Shown: positions 16,169-26,210, counted from the first letter of the stretch. The stretch is DNA of 64,000 bases from Taurinivorans muris (GCF_025232395.1 NZ_CP065938.1:1488001-1552000), one strand, 5' to 3'. Numbers and translations: made by a program. Notes: generated by a model not told the origin, from the sequence alone.

Positions 16169-18972
16169 TAATGAGCTTGCCCCCAATTTTTGCCGACCCC
16201 GTATTCCACAAGCAAAGGCACGGAAAGCCTTTTGCCGAGCGGCGCAATGTTCATCATGATTTCAGCGACGCATTTTCCTGCCCGTTCCGCATGTTCCTCC
16301 GGCACTTCCAAAATCAGTTCGTCGTGAATTTGCAGCAGGAGGCGCGCATTCCATTCTTTGAGCTGTTTATCCCTATGCACGGCAAGCATGGCAAGTTTGA
16401 TGATGTCGGCGGCACTGCCCTGTATGAGCGTATTGATGGACTGGCGTTCCGCCATAGCCCGCGCCTGATGATTGTTTGACATGATATCGGGCAAAGAGCG
16501 CTGTCTGCCCGCAATGGTGACGACATAGGCATGTTCGCGGGCGAAATTTTCCACTTTTTCATAAAATTCCTTGATTGTCTGAAAGCGCTCGAAATACACT
16601 TCCATAAAACGCTTCGCCTCTTGCATGCCGATATGCAAATCCTGCGAAAGTTTACGCTGTCCCATGCCATAGAGCAAACCGAAGTTTATGGTTTTTGCGT
16701 GGCGGCGCATATCCTGCGTCACATTTTCAAGAGGAATGTCATATAATAAAGCGGCTGTGCGGGCGTGAATATCCTCATTATTCAAAAAAGCGGTCCGCAA
16801 GGTCATATCCCCCGAACAATGGGCTAAAACGCGGAGCTCCACCTGCGAATAATCGGCAGAAACGAGCAAATGCCCCTCGCGGGCGACAAAACAACGCCTC
16901 ATCCTGCGTCCCAGTTCCCCGCGCACCGGAATATTCTGCAAATTGGGATTGCTGGAAGACAAACGGCCCGTGCCCGTGCCGGTTTGGTTGAAACTCGTAT
17001 GTATTCTGCTGTCGGCACCGGTCATTTTAGGCAAAGGCTCCAGATACGTGGAACGCAGTTTTTCCAGTTTCCTAAATTCCTGAAGCGCCTCGATCACCGG
17101 ATGCGTGCCTGCGAGTTTTTCAAGAACATCTTGGGACGAGGACGCCTGCCCGCCCTTGGTCGACTTTGCCATCGGCAAATCAAGCTTTTTAAATAAAATA
17201 TCGCTCAGCTGCTTGCCCGAACGGATATTAAACGTCGTGCCGGCAGCTTCGTAAATTTTATCCGTCAACACATCAAGCTCATCACGCACTTCTTCCAGAA
17301 ACTCAAACAGCGCTCCGACATTGACTTGTATCCCCGCTTTTTCCATGGCAAAAAGCACGGAAACAAGGGGCATTTCAAGCTCAGCCATGAGGGACAGCAA
17401 GGAGCGCCCCTCCATTTGCCGCACATCGTATTCAAACATGGAAAGAGCGACTGTCGCCGGATTTTCCATAGACAAGCCGTGTTCCGCCGCATGACGGTTC
17501 GCAAGGCTCAGCCACGTGTAATTCTTTTCATCGGGTGAAAGCAGCCATGCGGAAACACTCAAATCGAAAAGCGTATTCTTATCGGCAAAATGTTCCCACA
17601 ATAAAGGATAGGAATGGAACAAGGCTTTCACATCGCAGGAAACAATAAGCTCGGCTTCCTGCAAAAGCGGAATTAAATCGGAAAATTCCCCGGCGTACCA
17701 ATAGTCGGAACGTTCCGCATACGGCAAAGCGAAAACCTCGGAAGAAACACTCGCTTTTTCTTCTCCGAGCAAAGAAAAAAGGCTTGACTGCTCTTGTTTC
17801 GCTTTCCTGGCTTTTTCCTTTTTCTCACTGTTTTTCATAGCCTGCAAGCTTGCAGGCACGGGGCAAAGGGCGAAATAAAAATGTTCGTTTCCCGGCTGGG
17901 TTTGCCGCGCAGTACCGGGGATAAAAGCGAGGCACTTGTTTTTGGCGCTGGGCAGAGAACCTTTTTCCACGCGCTTGGGTTTCGGCAAGGGCTTTTCCGC
18001 CGCGTCCCGTCCTCCGTTCCCTTCCTTTTCATCAAGCGAAAACAAGGAACCCTGCAAGGTGCTGTTTTCGGCAACGGCGATAACGTGTTTTTTTGCCAAT
18101 CCCTCAAAATCCTTAGTCAAAGAGCTTAATTCATATTCTTTGAAAAAGCCCAGAACTTCCCGCTCGTCAGCGGGGCGTATCCGCATTTCCTGCAAATCGA
18201 AACTGCAGCAGGAAGTATTCAGCGTGGTCAGTTTGCGGTACAAAAACATGGCTTCGAGATTGCCGTCCAGTTTCTTTTTTATGGGAGCGGGCAAACGCCC
18301 GAAATTTTCTTTTATGTTTTCAAGGCTTGGAAAATCCTGAAACAATTTTATGGCTGTTTTTTCACCAATGCCTTTTATTCCGGGAATATTGTCGCTGCTG
18401 TCCCCGATAAGGGCCTGCACGTCCGCCCATTGTTCGGGCATGAGTCCCGTTTCGTCCATAAAAGACCGCATGGTGACGATTTTTTCTTCTTTTGAGGCAG
18501 GGTCCCACATCACCACGTTTTCATTGAGGCATTGTTTTAAATCCTTATCCATGCCGATAATGACGACGGGGCGTTCGGCGGAATATTTTTTGGCGAGGCT
18601 TGCGATATAATCGTCGGCTTCTGCTTCTTCGGAAACCGCAACATGTATTCCAAGCCGTTTGAGCATGGTTTTAACCGGTTCGAACTGCTGTTTCAGCTCT
18701 TCAGGAGCGGGAGGCCTGTTGGCTTTATATTCCGCATACAGTTCATGGCGGAAATGTTTTCCCTGTCCGTCAAGCACGAAAAGAAAATATTGCGGCTTTT
18801 CCTCACGCAAAATTTTAAAAACGGTTTTTCCCACAATATGTATCGAACCGGTAGGAAAAGAATCGGAACGGGCCATACGCTGGTTAGCGAAAAAGCCCCG
18901 GAAAATAAAAGCGTTTCCGTCCATAACATAGAGAGGTTCTTCTTTAAAACCTAATTTTTCACGTAGAGCCAT
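16168..18972 (-). CDS. polA: DNA polymerase I
   Basis: 934 residues from ATG 18972, preceded by AAGGAC. An earlier in-frame extension is non-homologous. The N-terminal 5'-3' exonuclease domain has its acidic residues in YVMDGNAFIFRGF, EAEADDYIASLA and IIGMDKDLKQ, plus the helix-hairpin-helix GIKGIGEKTAIKL. The C-terminal polymerase has motif A SADYSQVELR, motif B RRHAKTINFGLLYGMG and motif C QIHDELILEVPE. The middle 3'-5' exonuclease-like domain shows no D-x-E motif (the matching place reads IVSCDVKALFH), so proofreading is probably lost, as in many bacterial Pol I enzymes. Role: Okazaki fragment processing and repair. Confidence 0.95.
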   Translation of the reverse strand: MALREKLGFKEEPLYVMDGNAFIFRGFFANQRMARSDSFPTGSIHIVGKTVFKILREEKPQYFLFVLDGQGKHFRHELYAEYKANRPPAPEELKQQFEPVKTMLKRLGIHVAVSEEAEADDYIASLAKKYSAERPVVIIGMDKDLKQCLNENVVMWDPASKEEKIVTMRSFMDETGLMPEQWADVQALIGDSSDNIPGIKGIGEKTAIKLFQDFPSLENIKENFGRLPAPIKKKLDGNLEAMFLYRKLTTLNTSCCSFDLQEMRIRPADEREVLGFFKEYELSSLTKDFEGLAKKHVIAVAENSTLQGSLFSLDEKEGNGGRDAAEKPLPKPKRVEKGSLPSAKNKCLAFIPGTARQTQPGNEHFYFALCPVPASLQAMKNSEKKEKARKAKQEQSSLFSLLGEEKASVSSEVFALPYAERSDYWYAGEFSDLIPLLQEAELIVSCDVKALFHSYPLLWEHFADKNTLFDLSVSAWLLSPDEKNYTWLSLANRHAAEHGLSMENPATVALSMFEYDVRQMEGRSLLSLMAELEMPLVSVLFAMEKAGIQVNVGALFEFLEEVRDELDVLTDKIYEAAGTTFNIRSGKQLSDILFKKLDLPMAKSTKGGQASSSQDVLEKLAGTHPVIEALQEFRKLEKLRSTYLEPLPKMTGADSRIHTSFNQTGTGTGRLSSSNPNLQNIPVRGELGRRMRRCFVAREGHLLVSADYSQVELRVLAHCSGDMTLRTAFLNNEDIHARTAALLYDIPLENVTQDMRRHAKTINFGLLYGMGQRKLSQDLHIGMQEAKRFMEVYFERFQTIKEFYEKVENFAREHAYVVTIAGRQRSLPDIMSNNHQARAMAERQSINTLIQGSAADIIKLAMLAVHRDKQLKEWNARLLLQIHDELILEVPEEHAERAGKCVAEIMMNIAPLGKRLSVPLLVEYGVGKNWGQAH

Positions 18973-19080
18973 AATATTGTCCTTTTCCGCACGATATGAA
19001 AAATGATAGCAAAAGAACACATAAATTTCAACATATGCGCAGCAAGGAAAATTTTTAACCGGACAGCGGTTTTCAAAACA

Positions 19081-19107
19081 AAAAAACTTCTCAGAACCGA
19101 GAAGTTT
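19081..19107 (-). terminator. Intrinsic terminator
   Basis: Minus-strand stem GAAACTTCTC/GAGAAGTTT with a following T-run, 50 bases beyond the stop of the zinc-ribbon gene and ahead of polA. Confidence 0.8.
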
Positions 19108-19157
19108 CATCGTATTTTCACAAGAACGGACATTATTGCGGTGTCATTATTGCGGTG

Positions 19158-19577
19158 TCATTGCATGAAAGGAATGATTTTCGCCCGCTGGACAGGTATT
19201 TTCGCAGTTTCGACATCCACATCGGGTTCTGCGGCAAAATGGCAATGGGGACATATCCACTTGGTTTTTGGAGTGAATTCATCTTTTTTCTGAACAGCCA
19301 TACGGATCAAATCACCGTTTGCGTGATAGCATTTGGGACAGAACGGACCTTGCTTCTCCCCGCCGGAAATAAGCCAATAGGCGTCTCCGTCAAAAATGAT
19401 GTTTCGCGAAATGCTTAAAATTTCTTCCAAATCATGAAGCTGCACTTTGAGTTTGGAATTTTCCTGCGCAAGTTCCAGATATAGTTTCTGCAAAGCGCGC
19501 AGTTCCTCAACAGCTTCCTGAACTTTTCCCTGTGAAATTAAAGTTTCAACTTCATAAAAGCGATAGTATTCTATCAT
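19158..19577 (-). CDS. Coiled-coil/zinc-ribbon protein of unknown function
   Basis: 139 residues from ATG 19577, with AAAGGT upstream. Residues 1-55 are strongly helical with a coiled-coil character (LISQGKVQEAVEELRALQKL). The C-terminal half carries two cysteine pairs, CPKC (about residue 79) and CPHC (about residue 107), forming a zinc ribbon. I do not recognise a named family. It is isolated between polA and the CYTH gene, all on the same strand. Confidence 0.65.
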   Translation of the reverse strand: MIEYYRFYEVETLISQGKVQEAVEELRALQKLYLELAQENSKLKVQLHDLEEILSISRNIIFDGDAYWLISGGEKQGPFCPKCYHANGDLIRMAVQKKDEFTPKTKWICPHCHFAAEPDVDVETAKIPVQRAKIIPFMQ

Positions 19578-19646
19578 GGCGCTGACCTTTATTGTTAAAC
19601 TTTGAAATAGTACCAATATTCATATCGGCAGGTTCAAGCCGGTTCT

Positions 19647-20132
19647 TTAGGGCTGCTTTTCATTATGGTTCCATGAACCGTAAGGGCTCTGCACAAGCGA
19701 GGCATTAAAATATTTTGATATTTTGCTGACTTCCTCGCCGACCCAAACGGGCAATTCCACTTCTTCCTCTTCCGACTGCAATTCAACCTCAGCAATGACC
19801 AGCCCTGAATTAGCCCCGAGAAATTCATCGATTTCCCAAACATGCCCGCATTCAGAAAACGTATACCTGTATTTTTCAATGATTTCAACGGGAGCGAGCG
19901 AATTTAACAATTCATTGGCATCATGCAGGGGGATTTCATATTCAAATTCATGTCTGGAAATGGGACCGACTTTGACTTTTACGGTGATCATGCCTTGATT
20001 GCCGGCGACACGGATACGCACGGTCCTGTCCACAGTCCGTGCTATATACCCCTGACGGAATAAAACAGGTTCCGCTTTTCCCCGCCAGCCGTCATTCCTC
20101 ACTAAAAATTTCCGCTCAATCTCCCTGTGCAT
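19647..20132 (-). CDS. CYTH domain protein (class IV adenylate cyclase / triphosphatase-like)
   Basis: About 161 residues starting MHREIERKFLV; the ExExK motif (EIERK) defines the CYTH tunnel-fold superfamily. Later basic and acidic strands (RIRVAGNQGMITVKVK, EIDEFLGANSGLVIAEVEL) fit the tunnel walls that bind triphosphate and metal. Members are inorganic triphosphatases or, more rarely, adenylate cyclases; the former is likelier for a bacterial single-domain protein. ATG 20132 is preferred over an earlier start that would overlap the upstream gene. Confidence 0.82.
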   Translation of the reverse strand: MHREIERKFLVRNDGWRGKAEPVLFRQGYIARTVDRTVRIRVAGNQGMITVKVKVGPISRHEFEYEIPLHDANELLNSLAPVEIIEKYRYTFSECGHVWEIDEFLGANSGLVIAEVELQSEEEEVELPVWVGEEVSKISKYFNASLVQSPYGSWNHNEKQP

Positions 20133-20155
20133 ATTCTGCGCTCCTGCGAAAAACA

Positions 20156-22867
20156 TCATTCTTCTTTTTCGTCTTTTTTAGCGGCGGCATCGATGGACGC
20201 TCTGAACTTTCTTACCTTTTCAACACGTTCCTGCTGTTTTTTCTGACGGATATTCTTCGCCTTATCTATCATTTCTTTTCTTTTCCGTTCAAAAATAATC
20301 GTTGTTTTCAGCGATGCCAAACCAAGGGACAACATCAGGGTGACACTGAGCACGACTTTCATCAATGCCCAAAAATTTGTTTTAATAATGCCCTGCATAT
20401 GCCCCATGCCTATTTCCGCCCCGAAAAAGACGCTCACGAAAATACCCACTATGCCCAACGGCATAAAAAGCATGACAAGCTTTACAAATGTGCGCATGGT
20501 TAAAAGAAAAAACAAAGTGGTATCGCGGACCATTTGCAATGCTTTCAGTTTTTTCTCAAGCTCCGCGACCTGTGCTTCAAGCGTCACAAGATTCTCTTTC
20601 GCCTCTTTAAAAATCTTAGGATTGGTGAAATCGGAGCCGAACGCCCAGTTTAAAATTTTGGCGCAGCTGTTGAATAACTGATTGAAATTGGTGAGTGTTT
20701 TCTGCAAGGCGAACCAGCTCATTTCGTCACGGATAAATTCCAGTTTGAACAAACATTTTTCATACGCGTCTTTCATCCGGGTAATTTCGCCATTAATGGC
20801 TTCCATAACTTCCGCTTCAAGGGCAGGTCTTTGTTTGACGACATCCAAAAAAAGCAAATAGTTTTTTATTTCGCCGTGTTTGAGCAAAGTCCGCACTTTC
20901 GCCGCCTGCTTCGCAATGGGATTGTCATCGTCCTTGAACCAGTCTTTTATGACGGCATCCAAATCTTCCAACGCCGCCTTTTCCACAAAATATCTGTTAT
21001 AGGCTTCCTTCCACACCCGCTGCAAAGAGGAAATCAAATAAAGCTGTCCGCGGATAAGTTCCGGGTCGAAAATGACCTTATGAAAAAATGAGGGATTTTT
21101 ATTGATGACTTCAAGAAGTTCCTTTGAAACCTTTTCCGTGAAGCCCCGCTTCATATTGCAGACCAAACTGCGGTAATGCGGGTCTTGCCATGTCGGCAGC
21201 GTACGCGTGATATGCTGATACATCTCAACAGCTTCCCCATAGCGCCCCTGAATTTCCTTTGCCCGCGCGATAAGGAATTTTATCCATGCCTGGTGCAAGG
21301 TTATGGTACAAAGCTTGTCAGCGTCCATCCAAAGCTGCACAGCCTTGTCAAGATCCCCCCTTTCCATGACGATGAAACCCAAAAGGCAGTGAAGCTGCCA
21401 ATTTTTGGGGTCGTTATGGGCAAGCTGGACACATTCTCGTTCAAAGGCATGGCTGTCTTGGGGCGAACATTTTATAAAACGCTGCAGCAAGATATGCATG
21501 GGGTCGGAAGCGTGGTCATGCGGAAAATCCGGTTCCGCCTCGATGTCACGGCTTGTTATCCGCCAAATACGGCAGATATTGGGTAATTGAACAATATGGT
21601 TAATGGCGAAAATAGCTTTTAAAACCTGTCCCGCCGTTTCATTTTCCGCCATCATCTCATCATAGGCTTTCACGCCGTTTCTTGTGATCCGCGTATCAAT
21701 TTCACGAAACGCGCTGTTGATGTCGGCAAGATTGATGTGGCTGAGCTTTTCAAAATAATCCGCGCCTGCCGGAGCGATATTCCGGCTGGGACAGTGACGG
21801 GGACTATGATTGGACGCCCCGCAGTAAAAACAAGGAGTCTTGTTGGGCACAAGGCTTTCGGGCAAAAGCACGGTGAAAGGATTGGCTTCCGTGTTTTGCG
21901 TTTTGACAACAACGGTGCACAGCGTGTCCACGCTTGTTTTCGCACTGGAATACAAAATGTCCTTGATGATGAAATCTTCGCCCAAAATAAAAGCGTTCTT
22001 ATAGCTCAAATACGGAATATCGGGGCAAAGATCGGTCCAATCCACATTGATTCTTTGCGGCAGATCGGGCGTAAAGTTGAGATTGTTCTTATCGACGACA
22101 ACGTTCAAACAAGGCCAGTAGGCATCGGAATGCTGTTCATGGATAATTTCATAAATAGACGCGGTTGTCCGCATCCATTCGCGAAAAACAAGCAAATTAT
22201 CCAAAGGAACGATAAGAAAATTATCTTCTATGGAATATTTCAGCTTATGTTCGCGGATAAATTCCTCAAGATAGCGGAAAAGGGTTTGCCAGCCGCGCTG
22301 GAACTGCTTATCGAGGGGATTGCCCAAAGGGTGCACGAAAGCGTACCAGCCTTGTTCCACGGAAAAAGGCAGGCGCCTTTCAGCCACAACCATTTTCCAG
22401 CTGATATCGCTTTGCTGGTCAAGCCCCTGCATTTCGTAAACGCTGATGCCGGGAATGCTTGCCGCCATGGAACCGTAACTCGGATGTATGTAGATATAAC
22501 TTCTTGTGTTCGCTATTTCTGTTTTTAAATGCCGGTATTCCGCAGCAACATTGATAAATTTTATTTGATTGACATCGACAATCAATTGACCGGGAAACGT
22601 GAACGCCGTAATGCCCACGCTGAACTGTTTCCCCCAAAGGTCCAATTTTGCCAAACTGTTGACTGCGACAGCCGCATTGAAGAAATACCATATGGATTGA
22701 TTGACAAGAGTGACAATATTCAGACCGCCGGCCTCAAGCAGAATATCGGTCGCTTTTTGCGGACGGTTCGCCTGTCCCCACACGATCCAAACGCACACAC
22801 CCTCGGATGTGAGCATTTCATCCTGTATCACAGGCTGGCTGTCTAAAATATTGCGTATTTCTAACAT
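20156..22867 (-). CDS. Large TPR-containing membrane protein with a CCHC zinc knuckle, function unknown
   Basis: 903 residues, not recognised as a named family. The N-terminal ~330 residues are of unknown fold. A short motif CFYCGASNHSPRHC near residue 345 has exact CX2CX4HX4C spacing, the retroviral-type zinc knuckle that usually binds RNA or single-stranded nucleic acid. A TPR-like stretch follows (about residues 480-570: HDPKNWQLHCLLGFIVMERG, then ARAKEIQGRYGEAVEMYQHI). A long helical region comes next, then two membrane segments near residues 795-850, and a highly charged basic tail ends in EEKDEKEE-like residues. It may be anchored in the inner membrane with a cytosolic bulk. It is followed closely by the CYTH gene. 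Confidence 0.6.
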   Translation of the reverse strand: MLEIRNILDSQPVIQDEMLTSEGVCVWIVWGQANRPQKATDILLEAGGLNIVTLVNQSIWYFFNAAVAVNSLAKLDLWGKQFSVGITAFTFPGQLIVDVNQIKFINVAAEYRHLKTEIANTRSYIYIHPSYGSMAASIPGISVYEMQGLDQQSDISWKMVVAERRLPFSVEQGWYAFVHPLGNPLDKQFQRGWQTLFRYLEEFIREHKLKYSIEDNFLIVPLDNLLVFREWMRTTASIYEIIHEQHSDAYWPCLNVVVDKNNLNFTPDLPQRINVDWTDLCPDIPYLSYKNAFILGEDFIIKDILYSSAKTSVDTLCTVVVKTQNTEANPFTVLLPESLVPNKTPCFYCGASNHSPRHCPSRNIAPAGADYFEKLSHINLADINSAFREIDTRITRNGVKAYDEMMAENETAGQVLKAIFAINHIVQLPNICRIWRITSRDIEAEPDFPHDHASDPMHILLQRFIKCSPQDSHAFERECVQLAHNDPKNWQLHCLLGFIVMERGDLDKAVQLWMDADKLCTITLHQAWIKFLIARAKEIQGRYGEAVEMYQHITRTLPTWQDPHYRSLVCNMKRGFTEKVSKELLEVINKNPSFFHKVIFDPELIRGQLYLISSLQRVWKEAYNRYFVEKAALEDLDAVIKDWFKDDDNPIAKQAAKVRTLLKHGEIKNYLLFLDVVKQRPALEAEVMEAINGEITRMKDAYEKCLFKLEFIRDEMSWFALQKTLTNFNQLFNSCAKILNWAFGSDFTNPKIFKEAKENLVTLEAQVAELEKKLKALQMVRDTTLFFLLTMRTFVKLVMLFMPLGIVGIFVSVFFGAEIGMGHMQGIIKTNFWALMKVVLSVTLMLSLGLASLKTTIIFERKRKEMIDKAKNIRQKKQQERVEKVRKFRASIDAAAKKDEKEE

Positions 22868-22939
22868 ACAACTCTCAACACATTACTCATTACTTGCCAT
22901 ATCGGACTAAAGCAAAAATTTAATATATTGAAAAAGAAA

Positions 22940-22958
22940 TTAAAAGCCCGCAGCGGGC
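22940..22958 (-). terminator. Intrinsic terminator after PfkB-family kinase
   Basis: Minus-strand GCCCGCTGCGGGC followed by TTTTAATTTC, starting five bases after the stop codon. Confidence 0.7.
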
Positions 22959-22962
22959 ATTT

Positions 22963-23907
22963 TCATAAAGGACAAGGTCCGTAATTCTCCTGATAACGGG
23001 CTCTGTAACCTTCAATATCAAAAGAATGCTCCTGCGTTCCATATTCTTCGATACAAAAAGCGGAGCAGACGCTGCCCATTTTTATACCGGTTTCAACATC
23101 AAAGCCCATGGTCAAGCCTTTCAGCAGGCCTGCGCGCAAGGAATCGCCTGCGCCCGTGGGGTCGACCAATCCTTTGATCTTCGGAGCAGGCACGGCAATA
23201 TCCGCCTTTCCTTTTTGGGAAATAAGGCAGCCTCCCTCACCAAGAGTCGAAACCACATAGTTTGCACGGCTGAGAAGCTCGTCTTTGGATAAACCCGTAC
23301 GTTCGGAAATAAGGGCTATTTCATAATCATTGCCGATAAGAATTTCAGCCCCGTCAATGCCTGCAATATGATTTTCCTTGCTTACGGCGGGAATTTGCTG
23401 ACCCGGATCGTAAATGTACGGGATACCTTTTTCTTTGAAAAGCTTTGGAAATTTGCCCATATCTTCGGCGTTTCCGGGGGAAACGATACCATAATCGCCT
23501 GCTTTGGCAACGTTCAGCCTGTCTGCATCACAAGGAGTATTCATGGCGGCGGGGCAAAAACAGTTGATCAAATTGCCTTTGGAATCGGCAACGGCATGAC
23601 AGCAAGCCGTCAATTCCTTTTCAAGCGTTCGCACACCGTCAAGATTGATTTGCAGGGCTTGCAGCTTCTTTTCATATGAGGCTGCGAAATCATAGCCTAC
23701 ACACGTATAAATATGCGGTTTTTCTTGAAGCATGGCAAGGTTATATGCGATATTCGCCGCTGTTCCGCCTTGTTTTTCCTCAATTCTGTCAATAAGCATA
23801 AGAATGCTCAACGTATTGAATTTATCTTTCAAAAGCAGATCGTTGATGTCGCCCTTATAGGATAAAATTCTGTCAAACGCCACCGAACCCATGATATGGA
23901 TACTCAT
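22963..23907 (-). CDS. PfkB-family carbohydrate/nucleoside kinase
   Basis: 314 residues of the ribokinase superfamily. The N-terminal GGTAANIAYNLAML glycine motif contacts the sugar, and the C-terminal DPTGAGDSLRAG holds the catalytic aspartate and anion hole. The adenosine-kinase-like opening (MGSVAFDRIL) suggests a nucleoside or sugar substrate; the exact one is not evident. The nearby adenine deaminase gene (24304-26064) is consistent with a purine-salvage role, though that is inference. A terminator follows immediately. Confidence 0.82.
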   Translation of the reverse strand: MSIHIMGSVAFDRILSYKGDINDLLLKDKFNTLSILMLIDRIEEKQGGTAANIAYNLAMLQEKPHIYTCVGYDFAASYEKKLQALQINLDGVRTLEKELTACCHAVADSKGNLINCFCPAAMNTPCDADRLNVAKAGDYGIVSPGNAEDMGKFPKLFKEKGIPYIYDPGQQIPAVSKENHIAGIDGAEILIGNDYEIALISERTGLSKDELLSRANYVVSTLGEGGCLISQKGKADIAVPAPKIKGLVDPTGAGDSLRAGLLKGLTMGFDVETGIKMGSVCSAFCIEEYGTQEHSFDIEGYRARYQENYGPCPL

Positions 23908-23919
23908 GCCCGCCTCCCT

Positions 23920-24228
23920 TTATTTCGTATTCGTTTTTATCCAGTGAAAAAAATCCTTGCTGCCGCCGGCAAGTTCCAAAGAAACTATACAAGGAATTTT
24001 ATAACTATGCAATGTTTTCACCCATTCTTCGATTTTTGCGGAATTTTCTTTCACGCTTTGCATGACAAGGGCGTATTCCTCTCCCTCGCAAATTTCCCCC
24101 TCCCACCAATAAAGGCTTTCTATCGGAAAGATGTTCGCTCCCGCAATGCAGTTCTCCTGCAGCAGTTTACGGGCGATTTTTTTTGCCTCTTCCTTTGTTT
24201 TCGTTGTTATGTAATATAATCGGGGCAT
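23920..24228 (-). CDS. cutA: Divalent-cation tolerance protein CutA
   Basis: 102 residues, full length for CutA1, with the conserved LYWWEGEICEGEEYALVMQS core. It forms a trimer related to PII signal proteins. It lies 12 bases upstream of the PfkB gene on the same strand, so the two are probably co-transcribed. Confidence 0.92.
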   Translation of the reverse strand: MPRLYYITTKTKEEAKKIARKLLQENCIAGANIFPIESLYWWEGEICEGEEYALVMQSVKENSAKIEEWVKTLHSYKIPCIVSLELAGGSKDFFHWIKTNTK

Positions 24229-24303
24229 AAATTTTTCCTTTGCTTTTCTGCTGCGATAGAGTAAAATTCTTTTTGGAAGAACAAAGAGCCTGCGAGGTAT
24301 TTT

Positions 24304-26064
24304 ATGCTGAACTATTCAAAAATTCAAGATATTATGCAAGACATTAAAAACAATACCGCCATAGACTTACGTATCGACAACGCCCAAATCGCCGATGTTT
24401 TCAGCGGAACGTTTTTTCATGGCTCCGTTTGCGTCCATAAAGGAATTATTGTCGGGTTCAGCGAAGACATGTACGCAAAAAAAGTTTTTGACGCTGAAAA
24501 CGCCTATCTTCTGCCTGCATTTTTTGATGCCCATGTGCATATTGAATCTTCAATGCTTTGTCCGGAAAAATTTGCGGAACTGGTCATTCCTTTCGGAACA
24601 GGAACCGTCATCGCCGACCCTCATGAAATAGCCAATGTCAAGGGAACAGACGGCATACGCTATATGCTTGAAAGCGCAAGGCAAAGCCTTTTGGATGTGA
24701 AAATCATGCTCCCCTCCTGCGTGCCCGCCCTGCCCTTTGAATGTTCCGGCGCAAACCTTTCCGCCCTCGACCTTGCGGAACTCATCACGGAAGAAAACGT
24801 CCTCGGTCTTGGCGAAATGATGAATGTTCCCGGTGTGCTCATGCAGGATGAAAGCGTCCTTGAAAAACTTGAACTGGCATATAAAAACGGCAGGATTATT
24901 GACGGACACGCCCCGCAGGTGCACGGAAAAGACCTTGACATGTATGTTCTTTCCGGAGTGAGCACCGACCATGAATGCACCACGGCGGAAGAAGCCGCGG
25001 AAAGGATACGCCGCGGCATGTACGTGCTTCTCCGCGAGGGTTCAGCCGCCCACGATTTGGTAAATCTTCTGCCCGCCGTGAACAGCCATACCATTCAAAA
25101 CTGCCTTTTCTGCACGGACGACAAGCAATGTATCGACATCATGCGCAGGGGGCATATCAACAATTCCGTCAGCCTCGCCATTGAACACGGTATCGCCCCC
25201 ATCGACGCCGTCCGCATGGCGACCATAAACACGGCAAGAGCTTACGGAATAAGGCACAAAGGAGCTATAGCCCCGGGCATGGAAGCGAGCTTCATGCTGG
25301 TGAAAGACATGAAAAAATGCATGCCCCATGCCGTTTACATCCAAGGCAGACTGGCAGCCGAAAACGGAAAGTATATCGCCGCGGGCAGCAAGAAATACAA
25401 TGCGAAGCTGGAGCAGCTGACCGACAATATGCAGGACAGCATGCATGCGGAACTGCCCAAGGATCTGACATTACATATTCCTTCAAAAAAAGCCCGCGTC
25501 ATACGCCTTTTACCCCATTCTTTGCTCACAGCCTGCGAAATTGCGGACATCGCCGTTGACGCGGACGGCAATTTTGATTTCAGCCGAAACAAAGGCATGC
25601 TCAAGCTTGCCGTTGTGGAACGCCACAAAAAAACAGGAAAATTCGGGTTGGGACTTCTGCATGGCGAATACGGACTGAAAAACGGAGCCATCGCCACAAG
25701 CATTTCCCACGACAGCCATAATATTGTCGCCGCAGGCGATAACGATGAGGATTTGCGCATAGCTCTTGAGGAAATCGAAAAAATGGGCGGCGGAATCGCA
25801 ATGATCAGCCAAGGAAAAATTTTGACGAAGCTGGCTTTGCCCATTGGGGGGCTTATGAGCACGCAACAGCCCGAAATCGTTGCAACGGCATTGAAACATC
25901 TTTATAAGCTCGCCAAGGACCACTATCAGATTTGGGACAAAGCCGACGCGTTCATGTCTTTAAGTTTCCTTGCTCTGCCCGTTATTCCTGACTTGAAACT
26001 TACCCCGCAAGGGCTTTTCGACGTCACAACATTCCAATTTGTCAGCCTTGACGCGGAAGAATGA
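24304..26064 (+). CDS. ade: Adenine deaminase
   Basis: 586 residues, the usual length. The amidohydrolase metal motif DAHVHIESSM is present, followed by GTVIADPHEIANV and the later metal/catalytic segment IDGHAPQVHGKDL. The C-terminal adenine deaminase domain ends with SFLALPVIPDLKLTPQGLFD. It converts adenine to hypoxanthine and ammonia for purine salvage. It is divergent from cutA, with only 75 bases between them, so the promoters are close or shared. Confidence 0.95.
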   Translation: MLNYSKIQDIMQDIKNNTAIDLRIDNAQIADVFSGTFFHGSVCVHKGIIVGFSEDMYAKKVFDAENAYLLPAFFDAHVHIESSMLCPEKFAELVIPFGTGTVIADPHEIANVKGTDGIRYMLESARQSLLDVKIMLPSCVPALPFECSGANLSALDLAELITEENVLGLGEMMNVPGVLMQDESVLEKLELAYKNGRIIDGHAPQVHGKDLDMYVLSGVSTDHECTTAEEAAERIRRGMYVLLREGSAAHDLVNLLPAVNSHTIQNCLFCTDDKQCIDIMRRGHINNSVSLAIEHGIAPIDAVRMATINTARAYGIRHKGAIAPGMEASFMLVKDMKKCMPHAVYIQGRLAAENGKYIAAGSKKYNAKLEQLTDNMQDSMHAELPKDLTLHIPSKKARVIRLLPHSLLTACEIADIAVDADGNFDFSRNKGMLKLAVVERHKKTGKFGLGLLHGEYGLKNGAIATSISHDSHNIVAAGDNDEDLRIALEEIEKMGGGIAMISQGKILTKLALPIGGLMSTQQPEIVATALKHLYKLAKDHYQIWDKADAFMSLSFLALPVIPDLKLTPQGLFDVTTFQFVSLDAEE

Positions 26065-26160
26065 AAGCCCACGGCAAAAAGCTGACAAAACAATTATAAA
26101 GCGGTATCCCGGAGCATTTCTTTCTCATATCAAGAATTAACGATACAAAATTTAAACCTT

Positions 26161-26210
26161 CAAAGGAAAGCTTTTCCAAAGGTTTTCCCCTGCCCTTTCA
26201 AAACGTTTTA
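26161..26210 (-). repeat. Family B interspersed repeat, copy 1
   Basis: Read on the minus strand it gives TAAAACGTTTTGAAAGGG, then GGGGAAAAC and TTTGGAAAAG. Copy 2 at 50270-50323 on the plus strand has the same blocks in the same order with a few changes. Confidence 0.6.

Noticed and set aside
22963-23907. Naming the PfkB-family protein adenosine kinase
   Set aside because: The motifs only define the superfamily; substrate-specific residues were not clear enough.
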